A stretch of 64,000 nt of DNA from Candidatus Rifleibacteriota bacterium (GTDB lineage Bacteria; Muiribacteriota; Ozemobacteria; Ozemobacterales; Ozemobacteraceae). Under the pieces are notes generated by a model. That model ran no database searches and was not told where the DNA came from. It worked only from the letters and a program-made list of their open reading frames with translations. Shown piece by piece: positions 45,539-54,271 of this stretch. How positions within the stretch are numbered: the stretch's first letter is position 1; the number at the start of each line of letters is the position of its first letter. The stretch covers positions 248,001 to 312,000 of the forward strand of contig JADFXM010000001.1 of the NCBI GenBank assembly GCA_015233565.1. The letters run 5' to 3'. A program made the translations under genes and the position numbers.

Positions 45539-47026
45539 CTAAGGTTTAAGGATCACGAGGTTGGAAAAAGATGCGGTTACTTTCCACCCCAGGGCTTTTG
45601 CATAAGCGTCATCCCATGAATGATACAGAGTGTCCCATAAAAAACTTCGGCACTTGAATTCTTTAACCACGTTCAGAAATCTGTCTTCAGTTGAAGGAAT
45701 GGGAATTACAACTCCTGGGAACCCGGTCGAGAGATATATCGCTATTGGATCGAACGATGCGACGGGAGGAACCAGACCTGCTTTTAATTCTTTTGAAAAC
45801 TCAGATAAACTACGAAAGTTCATTGAATTTTGGAGTTGGCTGGTTTGATTTCCAATGACTGTGAAAAATAAGATCCAGGATGTAATCAGGAAAAAGGTTG
45901 TAAAAAAAACAAGTTTGTTCATGTTTGAAAAGGTTTTGGGCAGAAAAAAGGCGATTCCCTGAAATGAAATAACCAGCATTTGTCCAAAAAATGCTGAGGA
46001 GAGATGAAATATGGTTCCTCTTTCACATTGCGCGGGAAAGAAGAAAGAAAGAATAAAAATGAAAAACATTTGTAAGAACAGTGTGCCTTTTTCCCCAACC
46101 TTAAAAGCTCCTAAAAAATATATCGGGAAAAATAAAAGAAACATGGGAATGACAAACATTTCCATGTTTCCAATTGAAGCTGTCCGCAAAAATTTCTTTG
46201 CAAAGGTTGTAAAACCAAGTTTTTGAAAATTTTCTGCAACGGTGGGAGAGTATGGGTTAAACATATCGTTGTAGTTTTGTAAAAAATAACTTTTTTGAGT
46301 TGTGGGAAAAGGTTGTCCTAGGAGAATCTGATTTCTTATCAACCAAGGGCAGAACACCAAGCAAATGCAGAAAATTGAAAGAATTGTGATTTTAATATTT
46401 CCGTAGAATACTTTATGAAGGACTGCGAATGCGGTAAAAAAAACTCCCTCGGCTCTTGTAAGGGCTAAAAGACCTGAAGAAATTCCATTGATTATTACTG
46501 CCGAGGGTTTTTGGCTTTTTAAAGTTTGAAAGAAAATCAGCCCGAAAAGTGAGTAGTAAGCAATGTTGTCGAGTGTTGATAAGTAATAAGAAAATTTACC
46601 CGCAGAAGAAAAAATCAGGAAAGCCAAAAAACCTAAAAGTTCCCCGCTCACTTTTTTTTTAACAATTCGAAAAATCAGAACTGCGCATAATGACCAGATT
46701 AGATAATTGAAAGCAATCGCAGAACGCATTCCGAAAAAACGCTGAAAAAATGCGATAATAAGCGAACCAAGTGGCATCCAATAATCAGTTGGATGCTCCA
46801 GGTTGTCATATTTTTTTAAATGCTGCCAAATAAAAGATTCTGTGAAACCTTTTCCCTCATTGAGTCTTTGGGCGATTGCCTGATAATATTCCGAATCCAT
46901 TGTTGGACAGGGGTTTATGTTTTGCCCAAGCATATCTTGAAGAACGAACGAAAAAATAAATAGTCCTAAATATAGGGCCGCTTTGAATATAAAAGTTTTG
47001 AAACTTTTGCATATCATAATATTCAA
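45539..47026 (-). CDS. GT-C-fold glycosyltransferase-like membrane protein (GT39/ArnT-like)
   Basis: A 495-residue polytopic membrane protein. After the first membrane helix, the periplasmic loop has CPTMDSEYYQAIAQRLNEG, with the acidic D/E motif expected in GT-C enzymes that use lipid-linked sugars. Then PTDYWMPLGSLIIAFF and ALTRAEGVFFTAF follow. About ten hydrophobic helices precede a C-terminal soluble part of about 110 residues. The donor and acceptor are unknown. A TTG at 47026 is 5-6 nt after GGGGAG; the ATG at 47017 is an alternative start. Its position beside the O-antigen-ligase-like gene suggests a role in surface-glycan or protein glycosylation. Confidence 0.72.
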   Translation of the reverse strand: MNIMICKSFKTFIFKAALYLGLFIFSFVLQDMLGQNINPCPTMDSEYYQAIAQRLNEGKGFTESFIWQHLKKYDNLEHPTDYWMPLGSLIIAFFQRFFGMRSAIAFNYLIWSLCAVLIFRIVKKKVSGELLGFLAFLIFSSAGKFSYYLSTLDNIAYYSLFGLIFFQTLKSQKPSAVIINGISSGLLALTRAEGVFFTAFAVLHKVFYGNIKITILSIFCICLVFCPWLIRNQILLGQPFPTTQKSYFLQNYNDMFNPYSPTVAENFQKLGFTTFAKKFLRTASIGNMEMFVIPMFLLFFPIYFLGAFKVGEKGTLFLQMFFIFILSFFFPAQCERGTIFHLSSAFFGQMLVISFQGIAFFLPKTFSNMNKLVFFTTFFLITSWILFFTVIGNQTSQLQNSMNFRSLSEFSKELKAGLVPPVASFDPIAIYLSTGFPGVVIPIPSTEDRFLNVVKEFKCRSFLWDTLYHSWDDAYAKALGWKVTASFSNLVILKP

Positions 47027-47169
47027 ATTATCTCCCCAATGGAAAAGCGAACTTCCTCACATTTTCTACTTGATTCATTTTTAGATTACCACGATTTTAA
47101 TGTCATAAAAACAAAAGAATTTGCCGATTAGTTTTTATAAAAGCAACTGAATTGCAAGGAGAAAATACA

Positions 47170-47796
47170 ATGTCGCCTCGATTCCGAATATTTGCGGGCG
47201 CAGTTCTTTTTCTGATATTGATCTTGGCTGTTGGATGTGGGACCAGGACTACATTGCGAGGAAGTATTGTCGGTAATGTTCTGGATTCACAAACTGGAAT
47301 CGGGGTTGCAGGTGCTTCGGTTATGACTTCACCTTCAACCACAACTGTTATTACTGACATTAATGGAAATTTCACCGTTCCTGATGTTCAACCTGGAGTC
47401 TATACTCTTACAGCTAACGGAACTGATTATAATTCGAATTCAATTACAGTGACAATCGATTCTGGATTGACTGCAACGACAAATATAACCCTTGTTTCAA
47501 TGGGTGGATCATTTGCAAGAAATATTCTTCCAATAATGCTTGTTAACTGTTCGATTGTTGGATGTCATGATGATAATACTGCAGCAGGAGGATTGAGAAC
47601 CAATAGTTATACCAATCTTATGAGAGGTTCCAGATATGGTGCAGTTGTTTATCCTTACGATGGACAAAACAGTAAATTGGTCCAACGAATAAAAGGGATC
47701 CAGACGCCGAGGATGCCCATGAATAGGCCCTCGTTATCCACTTCTGATCAAGGTTTGATTTCAAATTGGATCAACGGTGGAGCGAGAAATAATTAG
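47170..47796 (+). CDS. Lipoprotein with carboxypeptidase-regulatory-like domain and CX4CH cytochrome-like motif
   Basis: A 208-residue protein. The lipobox gives Cys23 (LAVGC). Residues about 30-110 form a CarboxypepD_reg-like beta domain: GNVLDSQTGIGVAGASV, then ITDINGNFTVPDVQPGVYTL. The end has NCSIVGCHDD (Cys127, Cys132, His133), and further on MPMNRPSLSTSDQ and ISNWINGGA. This resembles planctomycete-type cytochrome c domains, where the Met is an axial ligand and WI..GA ends the fold, but the haem motif is CX4CH, not CX2CH. AAGGAG lies 8 nt before the ATG at 47170. Confidence 0.68.
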   Translation: MSPRFRIFAGAVLFLILILAVGCGTRTTLRGSIVGNVLDSQTGIGVAGASVMTSPSTTTVITDINGNFTVPDVQPGVYTLTANGTDYNSNSITVTIDSGLTATTNITLVSMGGSFARNILPIMLVNCSIVGCHDDNTAAGGLRTNSYTNLMRGSRYGAVVYPYDGQNSKLVQRIKGIQTPRMPMNRPSLSTSDQGLISNWINGGARNN

Positions 47797-47821
47797 GAAA
47801 ATAATTTTCAGGAGGCTTGAT

Positions 47822-48886
47822 ATGATTAAAAAGAATCTGATTTTTGGGGTGGCTGTCATTTCACTGGCTGGCCTTTCTTTGGCTTTTTCTTACCGGGCAC
47901 CGGTTTCAAAAACCTGTGACGAAAAAATGGCCGGTGTGGAAACCACTGTTTCTGCTCCCGCGAAAGTAGAAGACAATGAATTTGGAGATGAAGCTTTCTT
48001 CTCTGATAAAGAGGAATCAAAGTGCGTTGAAGAGAAAGCCGGAGGAGTGAAGAGCTCAGAGGTAAATTGTGTAGAGGCTAGTACTTCTGAAGTGAAGAGT
48101 GCGGATGGAGTAAAGAGTGCAGAAGAAGTGAAGACTGCAGAGGTGGTTGCTGAGGCTTCCCAACCAGAGGCTGAGAAAACAAACAAAAGCGAAGCTTTCA
48201 AGGAATCCAGTAACACAAGTGCTGCTGTGACCGCTGCTGCTCCTGCCAGTCCAAAAGAAAATAAAACCATAATTGAAGAAATTGGTGAAAAAAGACCGGC
48301 GGTTGCTAATGTAACTCCAAACGCAAACTTGAATGAAAACAAAAAACAGAAGGAAAATACGGTAAATTCTGAAAAGAAAGCCGGAAAACTTTCTTCGAAG
48401 ACTGACAAAAACGAAAAAGCTTCCAAAGCCAAAAATGGGACTTCTGAAGCTATTCAGACTGCAAAAGCAACAAAAACTACGAAAGCTTCAAACTCCGAAA
48501 ATACTAAAAAATTGTTTGCTTATACAAGATTACTGAATTTTACTCCTCACCCTCAAAGTGAAGAATTTTTAAAAGACAAGCCTTTGATGTTGAATGGAAA
48601 AAAGTATCACTTTGCTGTTAGCTACAATGAGGAATGGGAAGCTATCGATGATGATAGTGCCGATCTGAAATCACTCGGGTTTGATATTGACGTTTATGAA
48701 AATGGAAAGAAAATAAGAAATCTTAAGTTGCCAAAAGTTTCTCTCTCACCAAATAACCTAAGAAAAGGACAAGTATTAGGTTTGGCTGAAGTGGCACCCT
48801 ACAATTTTAAAATTGAGTTGAAGGATTTTAAAGCTCAGCAAAAAGGTGTTGCTCAAGTGTTATTTAATGTTGAATTGTCCAGTTGA
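47822..48886 (+). CDS. Secreted low-complexity protein, function unknown
   Basis: A 354-residue protein with a signal-like hydrophobic start (FGVAVISLAGLSLAFS). A long Lys/Glu/Ala/Ser-rich central region (about 40-235) contains imperfect short repeats (EVKSADGVKSAEEVKTAEVV) and is probably disordered. A folded C-terminal domain of about 115 residues begins LFAYTRLLNFTPHPQSEEF and is beta-rich. I do not recognise it. GGAGG lies 6 nt before the ATG at 47822. It follows the cytochrome-like lipoprotein by 25 bp, suggesting an operon, and is closed by a strong terminator. Confidence 0.65.
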   Translation: MIKKNLIFGVAVISLAGLSLAFSYRAPVSKTCDEKMAGVETTVSAPAKVEDNEFGDEAFFSDKEESKCVEEKAGGVKSSEVNCVEASTSEVKSADGVKSAEEVKTAEVVAEASQPEAEKTNKSEAFKESSNTSAAVTAAAPASPKENKTIIEEIGEKRPAVANVTPNANLNENKKQKENTVNSEKKAGKLSSKTDKNEKASKAKNGTSEAIQTAKATKTTKASNSENTKKLFAYTRLLNFTPHPQSEEFLKDKPLMLNGKKYHFAVSYNEEWEAIDDDSADLKSLGFDIDVYENGKKIRNLKLPKVSLSPNNLRKGQVLGLAEVAPYNFKIELKDFKAQQKGVAQVLFNVELSS

Positions 48887-48889
48887 TAA

Positions 48890-48909
48890 ACTGAACTGAA
48901 CTGAACTGA
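48890..48909 (+). repeat. Short tandem repeat (ACTGA)x4
   Basis: Four perfect 5-bp units right after the stop codon of the secreted low-complexity protein and just before its terminator. Confidence 0.85.
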
Positions 48910-48914
48910 ACGAT

Positions 48915-48960
48915 AAGAACTGCCGCCAACCTGATTTCAGGAAGGCGGCAGTTCTTTTTT
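48915..48960 (+). terminator. Rho-independent terminator
   Basis: Stem AAGAACTGCCGCC / GGCGGCAGTTCTT (13 bp perfect) with a 16-nt loop, followed by a T run. It ends the plus-strand unit 47170-48886. Confidence 0.9.
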
Positions 48961-49046
48961 CATACATAGGTCAGCACCAGGGATTCTCGGTGAGTCGCTG
49001 CGATTGCTTTTGAGAAACATTTTGAGCAATGTTCAAAAAACGAATT

Positions 49047-49263
49047 ATTCCAATCCCAAAAAATACGTGCACTTCCCAAAGGACTTTGATTTGACCAAAA
49101 TGAAAAGGGATCGCTTTATTCTCCAAGAAAAAACGAAATTTTCGGGAAAATAAGGATCCCTTACTGGATGGTTGAAAAATTCATTTCTGTCAGATAAAAT
49201 CTACTTTTACGCAGATCTGAAGCGAGAAACAAGGCGTATGAACGAACTAATTGTAATTGGTAT
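49047..49263. repeat. Interspersed repeat A, copy 2 (217 bp)
   Basis: Same length and order as the copy at 14679-14895, about 81% identical by hand alignment. The left end ATTCCAAT differs by one base from the other copy; the right end ATTGGTAT is identical. The best-conserved block runs AAAATAAGGA to GATGGTTGAA in the middle, plus TATGAACGAACTAATT near the right end. Confidence 0.75.
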
Positions 49264-49264
49264 T

Positions 49265-49469
49265 ATACCAATTATTATAAATCCGTAGGTATGCTTAAAT
49301 CCTCCAAAAAGAGATTTTCCATAAAATCATTGGAAGGCGTTGGACGTTTTTCTGAATATTCAATTTTTTTCGAATAAGGTTGCTTCATCGCCTTTGGTTC
49401 CCAACGTTGTCGGAAAATTTCTTCAGCAGCCAAGAAGATTGAAACCCACGAACTAATTATGAATGGTAT
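49265..49469. repeat. Diverged repeat-A-like element in tandem with copy 2
   Basis: Starts 1 bp after copy 2 with a perfect ATACCAAT and ends ACGAACTAATTATGAATGGTAT, matching the right end of repeat A (ACGAACTAATTGAAATTGGTAT). The interior is not obviously similar. Length 205 bp. Confidence 0.5.
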
Positions 49470-49516
49470 TATTTCGATTAGTTTCGTAGCAAAAATCAGT
49501 AATAGCGATATTTAGC

Positions 49517-49736
49517 CCGAAGTTCCAAGTCTAAAATGGCATAAAGGACAAGTAGGATGATTGTTTGAGCCTATTTTTTCCCAAATAACCTGTCCATGTA
49601 ATGCCTTGAAGATCATGATCCCAAGAGAACATCCAAAGGTTCACATGGACAGGGTCCTTTTTTGATTAACGCGAATTTCTCTTTCTTGCACTGCTCCGAT
49701 CAGAACTCTATCAATGTACTGCCTTTGGAGCTTCGG
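49517..49736 (+). repeat. Interspersed repeat B, copy 1 (220 bp, flanked by TTTAGC direct repeats)
   Basis: Bounded by inverted repeats (CCGAAGTTCCAAG at the left; TTTGGAGCTTCGG at the right, 11 of 13 complementary) and flanked on both sides by TTTAGC (49511-49516, 49737-49742). Copy 2 at 54052-54271 has the same length, with about 23 differences (near 90% identity). An internal inverted repeat CCTGTCCATGT (49589-49599) / ACATGGACAGG (49643-49653) precedes a T6 run, like a long hairpin terminator or structured RNA. Confidence 0.8.
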
Positions 49737-49768
49737 TTTAGCGAGAAAACTCACCGAGAATTGCTAGG

Positions 49769-51610
49769 TCAGTGCATTGGAATTGAGGTATTCGGCGAGT
49801 TTGTATTGGTATTATTGGACGAATTATTGTTGCCTGTTGACAAATATTTCCTCTTTTCCTGCTCGCTCATTACAGTATACTCAAGAGGTTGGAAAATCAC
49901 TCCGCAATTTGATTTATCTGAATCGGAGTTAGCGAATTCAAAAACTGCAAGGTAAGCGTTTTCTTTTTGTAAAACGTCAATTTCCGGTCCTTTGAAGATC
50001 CAGCCGAGTTTTTCTTCTTCCCTGCCAACGATTCTTCCTTTTCCAATCAATGACATTGATGGGAGCGCGAATAAATGAAGATCTGCGCTTGTTATCCAGT
50101 CTTCTTTGCGATTGGCATAGACTTCTGCGATGAGCGAAGCCGAGTCTTTATTCTCCTGGCGATCGGCTTCTCCCTCACCTTTGGGATTATTCCTGGATTT
50201 ATCCTCTTTTTTCGGCTCATTTTTCCCTTTTTGATATTTTAAGGTTAGTACCCAGGGTTTGGACATTATTGCTTTAACAAACCCCTGTCCTTCCCCTTCC
50301 AATTTGCCGGATTTAAATTCCTTTTCCTGATCATTCACATATCTTGCAAGGATATAACCGATTCTTTCTTTAAGAATAGGGGAAATATCCCTATCAAGAG
50401 CTATTTTAATAATTTCTTCAACAAAATCGTCAGTTACTTTATTGCCTCCGTAAAGCGCGTTTTCAAAGGCTATTACTCTTCCCATTTGCCGGTTGAGCTT
50501 ACTTAATATTCCCCGAGTTGCTATTTTTTTCAAACTCTCATCAGCCTTTTGGAAGTCACCCTCAATAAAAGCGATTAAGCCCGTGAAAAAATCCATGTCT
50601 CCGGGCAACCATTTTGGATACATATTGGAAGAAGTTGTGTATTTTTCTTTGGAATAGCGGCCTTTGTGTTTTTTCAGAAAGGAAGCTACAATTTTGGCCT
50701 CAACGCCATATTTTTCCTGGCCGGTGGCTTCTTTTAATCTATCGTAGACCCCTTCCAAAACCCAAAGTGCTTCTTCAACGTTTGGATAGTCTTGAGGAAG
50801 AACGCTTTTAAAAATGTTCAACACTTTGATTGCATCTTCATATTTTCCCATAACTGCAAGGAGAAATCCTTTCATCTGAAGCCATTGATAGTCATTTCTT
50901 GGATTTGCCGGAGAAAAGACATATTCGGAAAGCAGTTCCCATGCGGTTGCAACTTCTCCTGACATAGCAAGAGTTTCAATCAGCTTTAACCTGACTTCCC
51001 TGGGAGTAAGGTTTCTTCCAAATAACTTGAAATCGCTCTTGTAGTCAGGTGCTAATCCAAGCGCTTTTCTAAATGATTCAACGGCCAGCCAGAGACTGTA
51101 ACGACGCTCTCCTGCAACTTGCGTAAGCATTTTTTGTTGATAGAAAAGGCCTTTTACGAAATATAAATCCGGAAGTAAAGATTCAGTCTTGAATGAAGCT
51201 TCGCACATTCTAAGCCACTTTTTTGCTACCCGAAGAGTTTCAAGAACTGGTTTTACATCAAGAGCGAAAAATGGTTCGGCTTTGTTTGCGAGAAATTGTC
51301 CCTTGAGAACGTTTGAAAAATATTGCTTTCTGGCTTTTAAAACATTGGTTAGGGTGAGGTAAAGACGGGCTTTATCCATTATATCCTGTGATTTTGCATC
51401 TTTTTCAGCGTTTTCAAAAACCCTGGTTATTTCATCAAGATCTTTTTCTTCAAAAGCCCGTTCATCGATAATTTCAAGCTTTTCTTTGGCTGAATAAAAA
51501 TATTGTTGTGGTGTGATAGAGATGAGTCCTGATTTTCCGGCGGAACAACCGCTCAACAAAACAAGCAGTCCCAACAGTATGGAAGAGAAAAGGATTAATC
51601 GCGTTTTCAA
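49769..51610 (-). CDS. TPR-like lipoprotein, function unknown
   Basis: A 613-residue protein with a good lipobox (LLSGC, Cys22). Helical repeats run from about residue 30 to 420 (AEKDAKSQDIMDKARLYLTL, then WLAVESFRKALGLAPDYKSD and KYEDAIKVLNIFKSVLPQDY) and look like tetratricopeptide repeats. A charged Lys/Glu/Asn linker follows (about 460-490), then a domain ending in an Asn/Ser/Thr-rich tail. I do not recognise the family. It begins 15 bp after the DnaB-like gene, apparently in one operon. Its end comes close to repeat B copy 1. Confidence 0.68.
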   Translation of the reverse strand: MKTRLILFSSILLGLLVLLSGCSAGKSGLISITPQQYFYSAKEKLEIIDERAFEEKDLDEITRVFENAEKDAKSQDIMDKARLYLTLTNVLKARKQYFSNVLKGQFLANKAEPFFALDVKPVLETLRVAKKWLRMCEASFKTESLLPDLYFVKGLFYQQKMLTQVAGERRYSLWLAVESFRKALGLAPDYKSDFKLFGRNLTPREVRLKLIETLAMSGEVATAWELLSEYVFSPANPRNDYQWLQMKGFLLAVMGKYEDAIKVLNIFKSVLPQDYPNVEEALWVLEGVYDRLKEATGQEKYGVEAKIVASFLKKHKGRYSKEKYTTSSNMYPKWLPGDMDFFTGLIAFIEGDFQKADESLKKIATRGILSKLNRQMGRVIAFENALYGGNKVTDDFVEEIIKIALDRDISPILKERIGYILARYVNDQEKEFKSGKLEGEGQGFVKAIMSKPWVLTLKYQKGKNEPKKEDKSRNNPKGEGEADRQENKDSASLIAEVYANRKEDWITSADLHLFALPSMSLIGKGRIVGREEEKLGWIFKGPEIDVLQKENAYLAVFEFANSDSDKSNCGVIFQPLEYTVMSEQEKRKYLSTGNNNSSNNTNTNSPNTSIPMH

Positions 51611-51625
51611 GTCTGTCTCCCTAAG

Positions 51626-53878
51626 TCAATTTTTTAGCTTAATATTAACACGCCCTTTTTGAATTGCTTGGTCTGATTGCCGATCAAAAAAGACAATGTA
51701 GTTCTTTTCTATCAAGTCATTTACAAGGTTTTCGATTTTGCTGTACCGGAATCTGTCGTCGTCGAATTTCGGTCCCAGTTCGATAAACTTGTTATCTTCG
51801 ATGAAAAAGAGATACTGCATGACAGAGTAAATTCCTTCCGGAGCGTCACGGTTTTTATCAAGATAAAGATTTACTACATCAACCCTGGGAACCCGTGTTG
51901 GATCCTTTTTATGCTCCTCCGCTTTTTGCATTAGTTGGTTATGCAATTCTCTTGTATCTTGCCAATCTTTGGCTTGGATCATGGCGCAATCGAGGTCATA
52001 TTCAAGATCCCCAGATCCTTTGCAGTGATACATGGTTGGCCGCTCTGCGCTTTCAGTGGCATCTATCATACAGCCTTCCTTGGACAGTGAGCTTACTGTC
52101 ATTATTGGAATATTGAGCTCTATTGATAAAGCCTTCAATTCGGTGGAAATTTCTTCCACCTTGAATTTCTCATCCATGTAACTTCTGGAAAGCGGCATTT
52201 TTTGAATATAGTCGATAAAAATCATCATTTCCTGAGTGTTGAAATCCTGCATTACGTTGTAGGCATAAGATCTTATTCGGTCAACCGTGTCAGCCTTGGT
52301 TGCTTCAACAATGTAAAAATAATCCATGTAGGCCTGCATCTTTTTCCAGCCACCCATGAATTTCGCGTCCATAATCATGTCCGAGCGTATCTTTTTTCTT
52401 TGAAGGGAATCCGGATTCAATCGGCTTTCTTTTGCAATCAATCTGTAAGTTAGATTCTTCTTTGTCTGCTCGTAGGTGAAAAACAGAACTGGTATTCTAC
52501 AATTTGTTGCTACTGAAGTTGCCAGATCAAGGGTAAAAGTTGTTTTACCACGTCGGGGAGCGCCGGCTATAGCATACATGAAACCTTTTCTAAATCCGGA
52601 AAGTGCTATAGTAAGGTAGTGAAAAGGCTCGAATGAATATCCAATGACTTCGATTTCTCCGTCGGTTTCGCGTCTTTCGATATCCGAAATGATACTTTTC
52701 ATTTCTTCGCGAATTAAATTGATTCTCTTGGTTGTTTTTGCCTTCTGAACTTCGCGAAGTTCTGTAATAATTTTGTTGGTGAATTGTTCCAGGCTTACCT
52801 CGCCATTTTTCGCGGGGTCGTGAATGTATTCGTTCACTAATTCGTTGATTTCTTTCAACTTTCTTTTGAGGCCTTGCTCTTTTAGTAATTCAATATAATT
52901 GAGCACCTGATCAAGAGTTGGGGTTGGTTGGGAAAAAATTCTGTCAACAAAAGCCTGCATTGTTTGATCCCAGGCGCCTTGGTGTCTGAGCTTATTTTTT
53001 ATTACAATTTTGTCAACCAGTGATGATTCCTTATTCTCTTCACGGAGACCCAAAATAGCTTTACAAACCATTCTTGATGGCTTCATAGAAAACAAATCCG
53101 GAATCAAGCCTCGAGTCGTTGCCTGATCAAGAATGAAAGAATCGTTCAGGAGTCCTGCTAGAAGTGAAATTTCCATTTCCTCATCCCCGAAACCAGTTAC
53201 CTTTGATGCATAAATTGCTAATTGAGATTTTTCCGTGGTTTCCGGTTCAACTTCAGGAGCTTTTACTTTTGAAATATCCCGAATTTTTCCAGAAGGAAGA
53301 TTTGAATTGCCAGTCGGTTTGAGCGGGGTTGGAGAAAAATTGGGCGGAACTTCATGTGAAGGAATCGGAGCGGAAGGTGGAGAGAAAGATGGTGGTGGGG
53401 TTTGTGGTTGAATTGGGGGATTAGAAACTCCAGGAGAGTTTTTAGATCTCAACTCTGAAAGAATAGAGCTTCCACCGGATTGCATTGGGCGAATAGGTGT
53501 AACATTGGATGGCGGAGACGCTTCTGGAGGGGCAAGATCTTCAATTTCCTGTGTTGGTGCAATATCTATGTTATTCGGTGACTGCTCCCGTGAAGAAATC
53601 GGAATTACAGTAGGATTGGCTTTGGGAAAAAGTTGTCTTGGCTGCTGGGGAGGTGATTGAGGGTGTTGAGGAGCCTGCGGTGTATGTGGGGTTTGGGGAG
53701 GAACGGGTTCCCCTGATGTGCCTTCCGGAGAAGCAGAATTACGCAATTGTTCTGGGGGATCTTTTTTTAAGAAACCTTTGAGAGAGAAGCCGCCGCTTCC
53801 CTGTGAGGGTCCCTTATCACAAACAGTACATCGCCCACTCAAGGGCAGCTCACGCCCGCATTTTGGACAACTGGCCAT
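51626..53878 (-). CDS. DnaB-like RecA-fold ATPase with N-terminal zinc ribbon and Pro-rich linker
   Basis: A 750-residue protein. It opens with a zinc ribbon (CPKCGRELPLSGRCTVC), then about 180 residues of Pro/Gln-rich disordered sequence. A DnaB N-terminal-like helical domain follows (DEEMEISLLAGLLNDSFIL, about 230-330). The RecA-like domain has Walker A GAPRRGKTT near 438, Walker B MIFIDYIQKM near 550, TVSSLSK as the sensor strand, and LYLDKNRDAPEG near the end, where DnaB has its arginine finger. The motifs diverge from a housekeeping DnaB (GRPSMGKTA and IDYLQLM are usual), so this is probably a paralogue with a special role. AAGGAAATG precedes the ATG. A lipoprotein gene follows directly. 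Confidence 0.75.
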   Translation of the reverse strand: MASCPKCGRELPLSGRCTVCDKGPSQGSGGFSLKGFLKKDPPEQLRNSASPEGTSGEPVPPQTPHTPQAPQHPQSPPQQPRQLFPKANPTVIPISSREQSPNNIDIAPTQEIEDLAPPEASPPSNVTPIRPMQSGGSSILSELRSKNSPGVSNPPIQPQTPPPSFSPPSAPIPSHEVPPNFSPTPLKPTGNSNLPSGKIRDISKVKAPEVEPETTEKSQLAIYASKVTGFGDEEMEISLLAGLLNDSFILDQATTRGLIPDLFSMKPSRMVCKAILGLREENKESSLVDKIVIKNKLRHQGAWDQTMQAFVDRIFSQPTPTLDQVLNYIELLKEQGLKRKLKEINELVNEYIHDPAKNGEVSLEQFTNKIITELREVQKAKTTKRINLIREEMKSIISDIERRETDGEIEVIGYSFEPFHYLTIALSGFRKGFMYAIAGAPRRGKTTFTLDLATSVATNCRIPVLFFTYEQTKKNLTYRLIAKESRLNPDSLQRKKIRSDMIMDAKFMGGWKKMQAYMDYFYIVEATKADTVDRIRSYAYNVMQDFNTQEMMIFIDYIQKMPLSRSYMDEKFKVEEISTELKALSIELNIPIMTVSSLSKEGCMIDATESAERPTMYHCKGSGDLEYDLDCAMIQAKDWQDTRELHNQLMQKAEEHKKDPTRVPRVDVVNLYLDKNRDAPEGIYSVMQYLFFIEDNKFIELGPKFDDDRFRYSKIENLVNDLIEKNYIVFFDRQSDQAIQKGRVNIKLKN

Positions 53879-54051
53879 ATTTCATTTCCTTTCCGTTATT
53901 GGCACTTTCAAAAACCTACTAATAATATCTCAATGTTTCTAAGAATCGCAAATCAAAATAATGAAGTCAGTATACGTTATTTTGCCTGGTAATGAGAAGG
54001 TATGAAAAAACATCCAAATTCTCCAACTACCTTCACAAATAACCAGCTAAA

Positions 54052-54271
54052 CCGAAGTTCCAAGTCTAAAATGGCATAAAGCACAATTAGGATAATTGTT
54101 TGAGCCTATTTTTTTCCAAAAATCCTGTCCATGTAATGCCTTGAAGATCATGATCCCAAGAGAATATCCAAAGGTTCACATGGACAGGGTCTTTTTTGGT
54201 TCAATGCGAATTTTTCCTTCTTGCACTGCTCCAATCAGAACTCTATCAATATATCGCGTTTGGAAGTTCAA
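54052..54271 (+). repeat. Interspersed repeat B, copy 2 (220 bp, flanked by GCTAAA direct repeats)
   Basis: Same orientation and same length as copy 1. Flanked by GCTAAA on both sides (54046-54051 and 54272-54277), the reverse complement of copy 1's flank. The internal hairpin arms CCTGTCCATGT (54124-54134) and ACATGGACAGG (54178-54188) are fully conserved and followed by T6. The rest of the intergenic interval 53879-54467 shows nothing else recognisable. Confidence 0.8.

Noticed and set aside
47890..48432. 180-codon minus-strand frame opposite the secreted low-complexity protein
   Set aside because: A mirror of the Lys/Glu/Ala/Ser-rich repeat coding; no start signal and composition explained by the sense gene.
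48890..48909. (ACTGA)x4 considered as a CRISPR or attachment site
   Set aside because: Units are 5 bp with no spacers; it is a simple microsatellite between a stop codon and a terminator. No CRISPR-like array exists in the window.
49662..49955. 97-codon plus-strand frame overlapping repeat B and the lipoprotein end
   Set aside because: It begins inside repeat B and is antisense to the well-supported TPR lipoprotein. The equivalent frame in copy 2 is shorter and differs.
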